Assembly (NCBI GenBank): GCA_963977675.1
Contig: CAXBPY010000046.1
Coordinates: forward strand, 1 to 24,654
Origin: CAXBPY01 sp003455275
GTDB taxonomy: Bacteria; Bacteroidota; Bacteroidia; Chitinophagales; UBA10324
DNA length: 24,654 nt
Direction of reading: 5' to 3'
In this document: positions 1 to 8,159 of the stretch, one piece after another
Layout: each line of letters starts with the position of its first letter
How positions within the stretch are numbered: the first letter of the stretch is position 1
Notes under the pieces: model-generated
What the model was told of the DNA's origin: nothing
What the model saw: only the letters and a program-made list of their open reading frames with translations
Databases searched by the model: none
Translations under genes and position numbers: made by a program

Positions 1-783
1 GTAACACCGCCTTTTTGGCAAACATGGTGGTTCCGCGTGTTGATAGCAGTTACGATTGCACTGATTATTTATTTGTTGTTCCGGTTGCGAATCAGGATTG
101 TGAAGCGGGAAGAAATATTAAAATCAAATTACCAGAAAAAAATTTCTGAGCTGGAAACAAAAGCGCTTCGGGCGCAAATGAATCCGCACTTCATTTTCAA
201 TTGCCTGAATTCAATCAACAGTTTCATTCTTCGGAATGAAAGCGATGCTGCTTCTGAATATCTGACTAAGTTTTCTAAACTCATTCGTTTGGTGCTTGAC
301 AATTCACGGTCATCACAAATTTCTTTAAGCAGTGAATTGGAATGCCTTAAACTTTTTATTGAGATGGAAGAAATGCGCTTTTCCGATAAGTTCGAATATT
401 CCATACATGTAAATGAAAAAATTAATACAGAAACGATAAAAGTTCCGCCGCTCATTCTTCAACCCTATGTTGAAAATTCTATCTGGCATGGACTACTCCA
501 TAAGAGTGAAAAGGGAAAACTTAAAATCGATATCAACCAGCAAAACAATTACATCATTTGCGTGATTGAAGATAATGGAATAGGTCGAGAAGCGGCGCGC
601 GAAGCGAAAAGCAAATCGAGTGGTCACAGGAAATCGCACGGCATGGGAATAACTTCGCAGCGAGTGGTTGAATGGAACGGTGAAAATTCTCAGGGAGTTG
701 CCATTGCAGATTTGCACGATACCGAAAACAAACCTTCAGGCACACGAGTGGAAATAAAATTGAAAATCTATTCTGAAATTTGA
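1..783 (+). CDS. LytS/YehU-type sensor histidine kinase, 5' end outside the window
   Basis: The reading frame is open from base 1, so this is the C-terminal 260 residues of a longer protein. It starts with PPFWQTWWFR, a sequence typical of the end of a Y_Y_Y sensor domain, then one membrane helix at about window residues 12-27. A short coiled coil follows. The His_kinase (LytS-type) domain has the phospho-acceptor histidine in AQMNPHFIFN (H63 in window numbering), and a HATPase_c fold follows with ENSIWHG (N box) and DNGIG at residues 191-195 (ATP binding). It should autophosphorylate in response to an extracytoplasmic signal and pass phosphate to the regulator that follows 6 bases later. A GTG at 37 is an internal codon, not a likely start. 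The sensor domain and ligand cannot be seen. Family is certain; a Y_Y_Y or two-component propeller input domain is inferred from the junction motif only. Confidence 0.9.
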   Translation, partial: VTPPFWQTWWFRVLIAVTIALIIYLLFRLRIRIVKREEILKSNYQKKISELETKALRAQMNPHFIFNCLNSINSFILRNESDAASEYLTKFSKLIRLVLDNSRSSQISLSSELECLKLFIEMEEMRFSDKFEYSIHVNEKINTETIKVPPLILQPYVENSIWHGLLHKSEKGKLKIDINQQNNYIICVIEDNGIGREAAREAKSKSSGHRKSHGMGITSQRVVEWNGENSQGVAIADLHDTENKPSGTRVEIKLKIYSEI

Positions 784-789
784 TTGAAG

Positions 790-1539
790 ATGATACGCGC
801 TATTCTGATTGACGATGAAGTAAACTGCACTGACATCCTTTCCATTCAGATAAAAAAATATTGCCCTAATGTGCAGGTTGTTACAATATGCAATTCAGCT
901 AAAGAAGGAATAGAAAAAATAAGATTGCACCAACCCGATGTGGTGTTTCTTGATATTGAAATGCCGCACATGAACGGATTTCGAATGCTGGAACTACTCG
1001 CTCCGCTCTCATTTGAAGTAGTGTTCACTACTGCTTACGATGAATTTGCCATTAAGGCATTTAAAGTTTGCGCAATTGATTACTTGCTCAAACCAATTGA
1101 CAAGAACGAGTTGGTCGAAGCTGTAAGAAAAGTTGAAACAAAAAAAAGTGGCAGTAAAAATTCCAGTAATCAAATGACTGAGTTGCTGAAAATGATTTCA
1201 TGGCAATCGCAGGAGAAAAAAATTGCGCTGCCCACGAATGAAGGGATACTGTTTCTTAAGCCTTCGGATGTTATTCGCTGTGAGAGCGACAGCAATTACA
1301 CTTATGTATTTCTTGCAAGTGGTGAAAAAATATGTGTGACAAAAACTTTGAAGCAAGTGGAAGAATCATTGCATGGTTTTTCTTTTTTTCGTGTGCACCA
1401 ATCGCATCTTGTAAACCTGAATCATGTAATTAAATATCACCGCGACGATGGCGGATATATTGTCACCACTGATGGCAGCACCATCACTATTGCCCGTCAG
1501 CGCAAGGAAGGATTTCTGGAAATGTTTTCAAAGATTTAG
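790..1539 (+). CDS. LytTR-family response regulator
   Basis: A 249-residue LytR/AlgR-type regulator with two domains. The receiver domain (about 1-120) has the acidic pair D8-D9, the phosphorylation site D55 in FLDIEMP, T80-T81 and K101 in LLKP. The DNA-binding LytTR domain (about 143-249) has RCESDSNYTYV and FFRVHQSHLVNLNHV. The ATG at 790 is preferred over an in-frame TTG at 784, because the protein then begins MIRAILIDDE as in the family and the TTG touches the kinase stop codon. The gene lies directly behind the kinase, so the two almost certainly form one operon and a cognate pair. Such pairs usually control a few nearby genes; the secreted-protein operon starting at 1655 is the obvious candidate target, but that is inference. 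Confidence 0.93.
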   Translation: MIRAILIDDEVNCTDILSIQIKKYCPNVQVVTICNSAKEGIEKIRLHQPDVVFLDIEMPHMNGFRMLELLAPLSFEVVFTTAYDEFAIKAFKVCAIDYLLKPIDKNELVEAVRKVETKKSGSKNSSNQMTELLKMISWQSQEKKIALPTNEGILFLKPSDVIRCESDSNYTYVFLASGEKICVTKTLKQVEESLHGFSFFRVHQSHLVNLNHVIKYHRDDGGYIVTTDGSTITIARQRKEGFLEMFSKI

Positions 1540-1569
1540 TTATCCCGAATTCTCATTCATAAGTCCAGG

Positions 1570-1596
1570 TACTAAATAAATCTGCCTAATACTTAA
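1570..1596. promoter_or_regulatory. possible LytTR-type direct repeat
   Basis: TACTAAA (1570-1576) and TACTTAA (1590-1596) form a direct repeat 20 bases apart, about two helical turns. It lies between the LytTR regulator gene and the next gene. LytTR proteins are known to bind paired direct repeats spaced about two turns apart. The repeat is short and AT-rich, so it could be chance. Confidence 0.2.
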
Positions 1597-1624
1597 AGCG
1601 AAAAACTGGTAGCAGAAGTTGTTT

Positions 1625-1632
1625 TATGTTTG
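1625..1632 (+). promoter_or_regulatory. possible Bacteroidetes -7 promoter element
   Basis: TATGTTTG fits the Bacteroidetes TAnnTTTG -7 consensus and lies 22 bases before the ATG at 1655. I see no -33 TTTG element at the usual spacing, so support is weak. It suggests that the secreted-protein operon has its own promoter, separate from the two-component pair. Confidence 0.35.
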
Positions 1633-1654
1633 TTCCATCAAAACAAAAACCAGC

Positions 1655-3052
1655 ATGAAAAAACTTTTCATTTTCGCAGCCATCATCTGCACAGCAAACT
1701 TTTCGTTTGCGCAATTCTGGAATACCACCGGAAATACTGGAACAACTGCCGGCACTAATTTCATTGGAACGACAGATGCAAAGGATTTTGTATTCAAAAC
1801 TAATGGAATAGAAAAGGGTAGAATCAAATCGAACGCTGCCGGATGGCAATTCGGAACAAGTGGAGTGAACATTGCAAAAATTGATTCGGGTGGAAACCTC
1901 TCGTTCGCAGGAACAGCGGCATATAAAGTAGCTGCAAACAAATACGCATTTCAATATGCAGCCAATCCGAATTATGGATTGTTTTTTAATGCAGCCGGCC
2001 TTGCTTACGAATTCAGAACAAGCACAGCTGCACCTGTGTTTTCCATTGGAGCAAATTCAGGCAACGGAATTTTTAGTGGCACATTAAAAGTTGGTGCATA
2101 CACTCTGCCATCAACAGATGGAACAAGCGGACAAGTTTTAAAAACAAATGGAGCCGGAGTTTTAACATGGAGTGCAGACAATGGAGGTACTTCACAATGG
2201 ACTACCAGTGGTTCAAACATTTATTACAATGCAGGAAGTGTTGGAATCGGAACCGTTTCTCCGACATCTGCACTGCATGTTGTTTCTACTGGATCTAATC
2301 CAATGAAAATAGATGGTGCTGCTGGAATGTATGTAAGTATTTATGAAGCAGGAACATATCGGGGGTATTTCGGATCTTATTCAGGCAGTGCAGAAGATGT
2401 TGATTTTGGAACGGGCGGCGGAAACACAACAGGGAAATTAAATTTTACTATTCAGGCGTCTCCTAAAATGACGATTGATGCAACCGGAAATGTTGGAATC
2501 GGCTCTACTTCACCTTCTTCTGCAAAACTTACAGTATTGCAAAATTCTTCAACCATTTCAACTGCCTCATTTACGAATACTGCAATGGGTCCGAATATTT
2601 CCTGGATTCATTTTGGAACTAATGGAGATTGGTATATCCGCTCAGCTGCAAATGCAGGGAAAGTTATTTTACAGGATCAAAGTACTTCAACAGGACCTGT
2701 TTGTATCGGAACTACACAGTCTGCAAGCGGTTACAAGTTGTGTGTTGATGGAAAAATTATTTGCGAAGAAGTAAAAGTTCAGAACAATGCTTCCTGGCCT
2801 GATTATGTTTTTGCCCCATCATACAAACTCACTGATTTGATTTCATTGGAAAAACAAATTCAAACGGAAGGTCACCTTCCCGGAGTTCCATCGGCAGAAC
2901 AAGTATGCAATGATGGAATTTCACTGGGGGAAATGCAGGCAACACTTCTTCAAAAAGTAGAAGAACTCACTCTTTACATGATTGCCCAGCAAAAACAAAT
3001 TGATGAGCTGAAAAAAGAAAATGAAGAACTCAAATATTCATTGCTGAAATAA
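1655..3052 (+). CDS. secreted tail-fibre-like protein with C-terminal coiled coil
   Basis: A 465-residue protein of unknown function. The ATG at 1655 gives a clean signal peptide (MKKLFIFAA...SFAQ, cleavage near 20); an upstream TTG at 1619 would bury it. The body is rich in Gly, Thr, Ser and Asn, with motifs common in Bacteroidetes 'tail fiber domain' proteins: TNFIGTTDAKDFVFKTNG, LKVGAYTLPSTDGT, SVGIGTVSP and a second GNVGIG block near residue 280. The end is a recognisable Bacteroidetes module, ASWPDYVF...HLPGVPSAEQV...GISLGEMQATLLQKVEELT, then a Lys/Glu-rich coiled coil that probably drives trimerisation. There is no S74 Ser-Lys pair and no T9SS sorting domain, so how it leaves the periplasm is unclear. 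It is a close paralogue of the gene at 6155 over the N-terminal 155 mature residues (about 20 differences counted by eye). The next gene starts 26 bases downstream, so the two are probably co-transcribed. Confidence 0.8.
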   Translation: MKKLFIFAAIICTANFSFAQFWNTTGNTGTTAGTNFIGTTDAKDFVFKTNGIEKGRIKSNAAGWQFGTSGVNIAKIDSGGNLSFAGTAAYKVAANKYAFQYAANPNYGLFFNAAGLAYEFRTSTAAPVFSIGANSGNGIFSGTLKVGAYTLPSTDGTSGQVLKTNGAGVLTWSADNGGTSQWTTSGSNIYYNAGSVGIGTVSPTSALHVVSTGSNPMKIDGAAGMYVSIYEAGTYRGYFGSYSGSAEDVDFGTGGGNTTGKLNFTIQASPKMTIDATGNVGIGSTSPSSAKLTVLQNSSTISTASFTNTAMGPNISWIHFGTNGDWYIRSAANAGKVILQDQSTSTGPVCIGTTQSASGYKLCVDGKIICEEVKVQNNASWPDYVFAPSYKLTDLISLEKQIQTEGHLPGVPSAEQVCNDGISLGEMQATLLQKVEELTLYMIAQQKQIDELKKENEELKYSLLK

Positions 3053-3078
3053 TTTTTTCATTCAAAAAAAATTACGCA

Positions 3079-6030
3079 ATGAAAAAAATATTCATAACAA
3101 TTCTGTCTTTGCTCTCATTGGGTTTAAAGGCACAGCAACAATCACCTTCGGAAAATCAAAATTTTTATGAATTCCGGAAGGCATTTTATGAAAAGCAAAA
3201 GGAAAAATCTGCTAATGATTTGAATGAGGAACAAAATGAAGATGGCGAACTAGAACGGTTTCAAAGAATGGAATGGTGGACAGCCCCGCGTGTGTATCCT
3301 TCCGGTGAGTGGAAAAATTTTTCAAAACTTGCGCTCGATGCAGAAAAGAAACTAATAAACAATTCACGATCAAGCAACGGGAGATGGCAGGCATGTGGTC
3401 CGAATAATATGAATGCAGTTATTGAGGTTGTGAATGGAATCGGTAGAGTTACAAGCATAGAGTTCGGACAATCAGGAACTTTATATGTTGGCACAGCGCA
3501 AGGGGGGTTATGGAAGCGAGTTGGTAGCACTTGGACTTGTCTTACGAATTTCATTCCTAACTTATCTGTTTCGGGAATCGCTATTGATCCTCTTGATGAA
3601 AATGTTATTTACATTATTACCGGAGATGCAGACGATGCCTTCTTTTATAATGGACCAACCTTGGGTTCAATGGGAATTTTTAAAACTGAAGATGGTGGCG
3701 TGTCGTGGTATAAAACCGGATTTCAACTTTCACCAAGCGTGCCATGGGCAGGATTTAAAATAGTTGATCATCCTACAAGCGGAAATATTTTAATGGTTGC
3801 TTCAACTGCCGGAATACTGCGCAGTATTGATTCCGGATTGACATGGGATACAGTGGCAACAGATGGCGGAAGCTGGTTTTACGATATTGAATTCAAACCC
3901 GGCAACCCTAATGTAGTTTATGCCTGTTCTAACAATCATGTGTTCCGTTCAATGGATGCCGGACAAACATGGTCAACCCCTTCTGCCACTGATGCAATCA
4001 ATACTGACGGATATGTTTCACGAGCAGCACTTGCTGTTTCGGCTGCTGCACCTAATAATGTTTATGTGCTATGTGGCAGAGATGGGGACAACAACACGCC
4101 CGGCGGATTCATTCGGTTTTTGAAATCAACAAATGGTTCCGGTGGGTTTTCCTTCTCTGTAATTTCTTCCTACCTGAATACCGGAAATCTTTTTGGTGGC
4201 AGCCACGATGGAACCGACGGAAGATCACAGGCAGGATATGATATGTTTCTTGCTGTGAATCCTTCTGATGCAAATGATATTTATCTCGGAGGAATAAACA
4301 TCTGGCACTCATCAGGTGGCGGCGCTCCAGGAACATGGAGTTTAGCAGGTTACTGGAATACTGATCTGAGCACTACTGTTGACCGTGTTCATGCCGACCA
4401 GCATGCAGCAGTTTTTTACAATGGTGATTTGTATGTTGGTAATGACGGAGGAATTTATTTCCGTGACATTGGAGCAATTGATCCAAACTGGGATGCGATC
4501 TACGGAGGATTAAACATTACACAATTTTATTCTGTTGAATTGGATCCCACCAATCCAAATGGGAATACTTTGCTTGGTGCCCAAGACAATGGTGAAATGA
4601 AGTATGATGGTGATGATAATTTTCAAACTCTTTGGGGTGGTGATGGAGGAGAAGGATTAGTTGACCCGACTGATAATAACCGATATTACTTTTATGTAAA
4701 TACTGATTTGTACAAGGATGGTTGTGATTTATGTTGGCCGGGAACTGATGATCCATATCCTGGTTGTGGTTGTGCTGATGAAACTAATCCTGGAAATTCA
4801 TGGGTTGGTAATCGTGCTCTTGAAGTAGACCCAACTTTTCATTCACGATTGTATGCTGGTTTCACTTGTTTGTTTCGCTCAGATAATGAAGGTGGAAACT
4901 GGAGTTGGCAAAGTTCTATTCCGTGCAATGGTGAAACTATTGTTGACCTTGACTTTGATGCAACAAACAGATTGTGGGTTACAAAAGATTATCACATCTA
5001 TCGTCAGAATGCAGCCTTTTCTACTTTATTTACGGATGTAACAGGTTCTCTTCCTGTTAGTGGTGCAGCCCTTACCGGATTAGCGTGTTCAAACACGAAT
5101 GCGAATATTGCTTTCGTTACTTTCTCAGGTTACAACGATGGAGTAAAAGTTTTTGAAACCATTGATGGAGGATCTACCTGGTCAAATGTTTCCGGCCTGC
5201 TTCCTAATGTTCCGGTCAACTGCATTGTATATCAACCTAATACTGATGATGCGGTTTACATTGGAACAGACATAGGTGTTTTTTATTCTGATAACACACT
5301 CACACTTTGGACTCCGTTCAGAAACGGAATGCCATCGGTTGCTGTAACTGATTTAGAAATAAGTACAGTTGACAATATGTTATATGCCGCAACTTTCGGA
5401 AGAGGATTGTGGAAAAGCGATTTGTTCAATGGTTGCCAGCATAAACTCATGACACTGAGTGGAACCATGACTGCTGATACATATGTTGGTCCTTTTGCTT
5501 ACACATCCGGATATAACACTTATCGCGCAATAGATTCCATTGTTTCGAACATGCCACTTAATGGTGGACTTGGTCAACAAATACTGATGATTTCAGAAGG
5601 ATATATTCGATTGACTGAAGGATTTCAGGCTGTGAACACTGACTTCACTGCGCGATACGATCAATATTGTTTTAATGGATTTTACTCCTATCTGAAAGGA
5701 GAATATGTGGGAGAACTTTCTCCGAATGAAATTCATCCGGCTGTTACAGCAGATGATAATAAAATACAGATTTCAGTTTATCCCAATCCCTTTACTGATG
5801 AATTAAAACTTGGTATTCAGGTTACAGATACAGAAATTCCTATTCAGGTTTTGTTTACTGATTTAAGCGGAAGAGTGATTGAAGTTCCTTACAAACAATC
5901 ATCAAGCGATGGTACCATAATCGGATTTCGTTTTAACACAACCCAACTTGCTGCCGGTGCCTACATCATTTCGGTTCGTTCCGGAAATTTTGTTCAAACC
6001 AAAAAAGTTATCAAACTGTCAGAAAAATAA
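3079..6030 (+). CDS. Asp-box (sortilin/BNR-like) beta-propeller protein, T9SS cargo
   Basis: A 983-residue exported protein with a signal peptide (about 1-18, ending LKAQ). A charged N-terminal region (20-100) precedes a large WD/sortilin-like propeller. Asp boxes of the S/T-x-D-x-G-x-T-W type are visible at about 203-210 (TEDGGVSW), 249-256 (SIDSGLTW), 291-298 (SMDAGQTW), 601-609 (degenerate, SDNEGGNW) and 694-701 (TIDGGSTW). Cys-rich stretches near 550-565 may form disulfides. The C-terminal type A T9SS domain starts near 897 with VYPNPF and ends in KKVIKL. Such proteins are often named glycosyl hydrolase or exo-alpha-sialidase in databases, but Asp boxes are structural and I see no catalytic site; adhesion or carbohydrate binding is as likely. 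It should cross the outer membrane by the Por secretion system and then be anchored or released. Confidence 0.85.
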   Translation: MKKIFITILSLLSLGLKAQQQSPSENQNFYEFRKAFYEKQKEKSANDLNEEQNEDGELERFQRMEWWTAPRVYPSGEWKNFSKLALDAEKKLINNSRSSNGRWQACGPNNMNAVIEVVNGIGRVTSIEFGQSGTLYVGTAQGGLWKRVGSTWTCLTNFIPNLSVSGIAIDPLDENVIYIITGDADDAFFYNGPTLGSMGIFKTEDGGVSWYKTGFQLSPSVPWAGFKIVDHPTSGNILMVASTAGILRSIDSGLTWDTVATDGGSWFYDIEFKPGNPNVVYACSNNHVFRSMDAGQTWSTPSATDAINTDGYVSRAALAVSAAAPNNVYVLCGRDGDNNTPGGFIRFLKSTNGSGGFSFSVISSYLNTGNLFGGSHDGTDGRSQAGYDMFLAVNPSDANDIYLGGINIWHSSGGGAPGTWSLAGYWNTDLSTTVDRVHADQHAAVFYNGDLYVGNDGGIYFRDIGAIDPNWDAIYGGLNITQFYSVELDPTNPNGNTLLGAQDNGEMKYDGDDNFQTLWGGDGGEGLVDPTDNNRYYFYVNTDLYKDGCDLCWPGTDDPYPGCGCADETNPGNSWVGNRALEVDPTFHSRLYAGFTCLFRSDNEGGNWSWQSSIPCNGETIVDLDFDATNRLWVTKDYHIYRQNAAFSTLFTDVTGSLPVSGAALTGLACSNTNANIAFVTFSGYNDGVKVFETIDGGSTWSNVSGLLPNVPVNCIVYQPNTDDAVYIGTDIGVFYSDNTLTLWTPFRNGMPSVAVTDLEISTVDNMLYAATFGRGLWKSDLFNGCQHKLMTLSGTMTADTYVGPFAYTSGYNTYRAIDSIVSNMPLNGGLGQQILMISEGYIRLTEGFQAVNTDFTARYDQYCFNGFYSYLKGEYVGELSPNEIHPAVTADDNKIQISVYPNPFTDELKLGIQVTDTEIPIQVLFTDLSGRVIEVPYKQSSSDGTIIGFRFNTTQLAAGAYIISVRSGNFVQTKKVIKLSEK

Positions 6031-6154
6031 ATTCTCAATTAATTTATTTTGAAAACCGTTTAAACATTTTCCGAATGTCTTTTGCTTCAGTAATAAAATA
6101 TAATTTTATTGCACGAATAATTCTCTGATCAAATAAAACCATAGAAATAAATTT

Positions 6155-7909
6155 ATGAAAAAAATCACAGCAATCATTGCGCTCATGATTTGCATTTCAC
6201 AAATCATATTCGCTCAATCATGGAACACCACCGGAAACACAGGAACCACGCCGGGCACTAATTTCATCGGAACTACTGATGCGAAAGATTTTGTTTTCAA
6301 AACCAACGGAACAGAAAAAGGCAGAATTAAATCAGGAGTAGCCGGTTGGCAATTCGGAACAAGTGGGGTAAACACTGCAAAGATTGATTCGGGAGGAAAC
6401 CTTTCTTTCACCGGAACAGGGGCATACAAAGTTGGAGGAAATAAATATGCATTTCAATATGCAGCCAATCCTAACTACGGTTTATACTTCAATGCCCAAT
6501 CGTTGTTGTATGAATTTCGAACCAGCAATGCGACTTCAGTATTTTCTGTTGGCGCAAATTCGGGCAACGGAATTTTCACAGGTAATTTAAAAGTTGGTGC
6601 ATACACCTTGCCATCAACTGATGGAACAAACGGGCAAGTTTTAAAAACCAACGGGGCTGGAGTGCTTACATGGAGCGCAGATAATGTTGGAAGTGGAACT
6701 ACGCAGTGGACAACAAGCGGTTCAAATATTTATTACAATACAGGAAATGTTGGAATCGGAACAGCATCTCCATCTTCTGCATTGCATGTAGTTTCTACAG
6801 GATCAAATCCAATAAAGATTGATGGTGGAGCAAACATGTATGTTAGTTTATATGAAGGCGGAACTTACCGCGGCTATCTCGGTTCTTTTTACTCAGGAAA
6901 TGCCGCTGATGTTGATTTCGGAACCGGAATTGGCAACACTACAGGCGGAGTTGATTTATCTATTCAGGGAGTACCGAAGTTGACTGTTAATCCTGATGGG
7001 AATTTAACTTTAGGGGGAGTAGTAAATAATTCGCTCACTGTTGCGGGCTCTACTTCTTATTTAAGAATGAATGCAACTCTTCTTACGGGAACAGCTTGGT
7101 CATATTCAAACGATGGATATTATAACTATGTAAACTGCATAAGTGCAGCAGGTGGCGGCGGCATTGTTGCAAGCTTTGCAAATACTACAGAGCCTTATCA
7201 ATTCACTGTTTGGGGAAACATGCAGGCAAATGGATTTCAATCCAATTCTGATAGAAAACTGAAAACAAATATTCAACCGCTGAGTGATGTATTTTCTGCA
7301 ATTGATGTGGTGGAAAAACTTAACCCGGTTACTTATGATTTCAAAAAAGATGAATACAAAATCATGAATCTTCCATCGCAAAAACAATTTGGATTTATTG
7401 CCCAGGAAATTCAGCAGGTGTTGCCAAATCTCGTTCAATCATCAAACACAGCAGTTTCACAAGATGAGAATGGAAATTTGGTAAGAGATCAAATTCTTTC
7501 AGTGAATTATATTGAAGTGATTCCGATATTAACTGAAGCGATCCAGGAGCAGCAAAAACAAATTGATGATTTGAAAAATCAAATTCAAATCCTTTCATCT
7601 GATAAAAGTCAAATGAACGACGGAACAATTTCACTCAATCCAATATCAACTGCCATGCTCGGACAAAATGTTCCGAACCCGTTTGATAATTCAACTTTAA
7701 TTCCATTCCGTATTCCGAAAGGATGCAACAGTGCAAGCATCATGATTACAAGTTCTGCAGAAGGGAAAGTAATAACTGTGATTCCTGTTTCATGTGACGA
7801 AAACCACATCAGCATTGACGGCGGGCAACTAACAACCGGAACCTATACTTATTCACTGATTGTAGATGGAGTTACCATTTCAACCAGGCAAATGATTTTA
7901 ACAAAGTAA
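6155..7909 (+). CDS. tail-fibre-like protein with S74 self-cleaving chaperone and T9SS sorting domain
   Basis: A 584-residue secreted protein. Layout: signal peptide to about residue 21 (IIFAQ); a fibre-like region to about 360, nearly identical to the gene at 1655 over residues 23-177; an intramolecular chaperone of the Peptidase_S74 family at about 365-475; a short coiled coil (QEQQKQIDDLKNQ); and a type A T9SS sorting domain from about 500 (LGQNVPNPF) to the end. The S74 domain keeps SDRKLK, giving S365 and K370 at the five-residue spacing of the catalytic Ser-Lys pair in phage endosialidase chaperones, followed by FGFIAQEIQQVLP and VNYIEVIPILTEAI. S74 domains help trimeric fibres fold and then cut themselves off. 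The fibre function (adhesion, surface coat) is inferred. The 124-base gap upstream holds AT-rich inverted repeats but no convincing promoter. Confidence 0.85.
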   Translation: MKKITAIIALMICISQIIFAQSWNTTGNTGTTPGTNFIGTTDAKDFVFKTNGTEKGRIKSGVAGWQFGTSGVNTAKIDSGGNLSFTGTGAYKVGGNKYAFQYAANPNYGLYFNAQSLLYEFRTSNATSVFSVGANSGNGIFTGNLKVGAYTLPSTDGTNGQVLKTNGAGVLTWSADNVGSGTTQWTTSGSNIYYNTGNVGIGTASPSSALHVVSTGSNPIKIDGGANMYVSLYEGGTYRGYLGSFYSGNAADVDFGTGIGNTTGGVDLSIQGVPKLTVNPDGNLTLGGVVNNSLTVAGSTSYLRMNATLLTGTAWSYSNDGYYNYVNCISAAGGGGIVASFANTTEPYQFTVWGNMQANGFQSNSDRKLKTNIQPLSDVFSAIDVVEKLNPVTYDFKKDEYKIMNLPSQKQFGFIAQEIQQVLPNLVQSSNTAVSQDENGNLVRDQILSVNYIEVIPILTEAIQEQQKQIDDLKNQIQILSSDKSQMNDGTISLNPISTAMLGQNVPNPFDNSTLIPFRIPKGCNSASIMITSSAEGKVITVIPVSCDENHISIDGGQLTTGTYTYSLIVDGVTISTRQMILTK

Positions 7910-8077
7910 AATTAGCGTGGCAGAACTCTTTAAATTAAGCGATAATAATTTCTGAATAATCATAATAAATTTCCTTCTGACACTGATTGATGAATACTTT
8001 TTTTATCCATAATCATTTTCATAAAAAATTTTGAGACTAAAAACTGTATAACTTTTAAGCATTGTAAATAACTGTGG

Positions 8078-8107
8078 CTCCTCTGAATTTATTCAGAGGA
8101 GTTTTTA
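8078..8107 (+). terminator. rho-independent terminator after the secreted-protein operon
   Basis: A 10-bp stem, CTCCTCTGAA (8078-8087) with TTCAGAGGAG (8092-8101), a four-base loop and a run of five T at 8102-8106. The T run is on the plus strand only, so it ends transcription coming from the genes at 1655-7909. It stands 168 bases after the last stop codon; I see no gene in between. Confidence 0.85.
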
Positions 8108-8159
8108 TTTAACAATATTGTGTTGATGTGGGTTTGAATTTTCAGGCAAAAGAGAAATC

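Noticed and set aside
2475..2774. 99-codon plus-strand frame inside the first fibre-like gene
   Set aside because: It overlaps a well-supported gene in another frame, and its Gln/Leu-rich product has no coherent domain.
4517..4756. 79-codon antisense frame with His-rich product in the propeller gene
   Set aside because: The His/Asn runs come from reading GAT/GGT-rich Asp-box codons backwards.
6024..6050. 10-bp all-AT inverted repeat (AAAATAAATT / AATTTATTTT) over the stop codon of the propeller gene
   Set aside because: It contains no G or C pair and is followed by GAAAACCG instead of a T run. It is too weak to call a terminator.
6081..6110. TTTG...TAATTTTA as a promoter for the gene at 6155, with an 8-bp AT inverted repeat at 6092-6110
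   Set aside because: The -7 element lacks the final G, and the region is so AT-rich that both patterns are expected by chance.
1655..7909. Remnant prophage suggested by 'tail fibre' and S74 motifs
   Set aside because: Both fibre-like proteins have signal peptides and one has a T9SS domain. There are no capsid, terminase, portal, baseplate or integrase genes nearby, so these are cellular surface proteins.
8051..8107. A small RNA gene ending at the terminator at 8078
   Set aside because: The only promoter-like sequence (TTTG at about 8030, TAACTTTT at about 8050) misses the consensus and is badly spaced. The hairpin is fully explained as the end of the operon.
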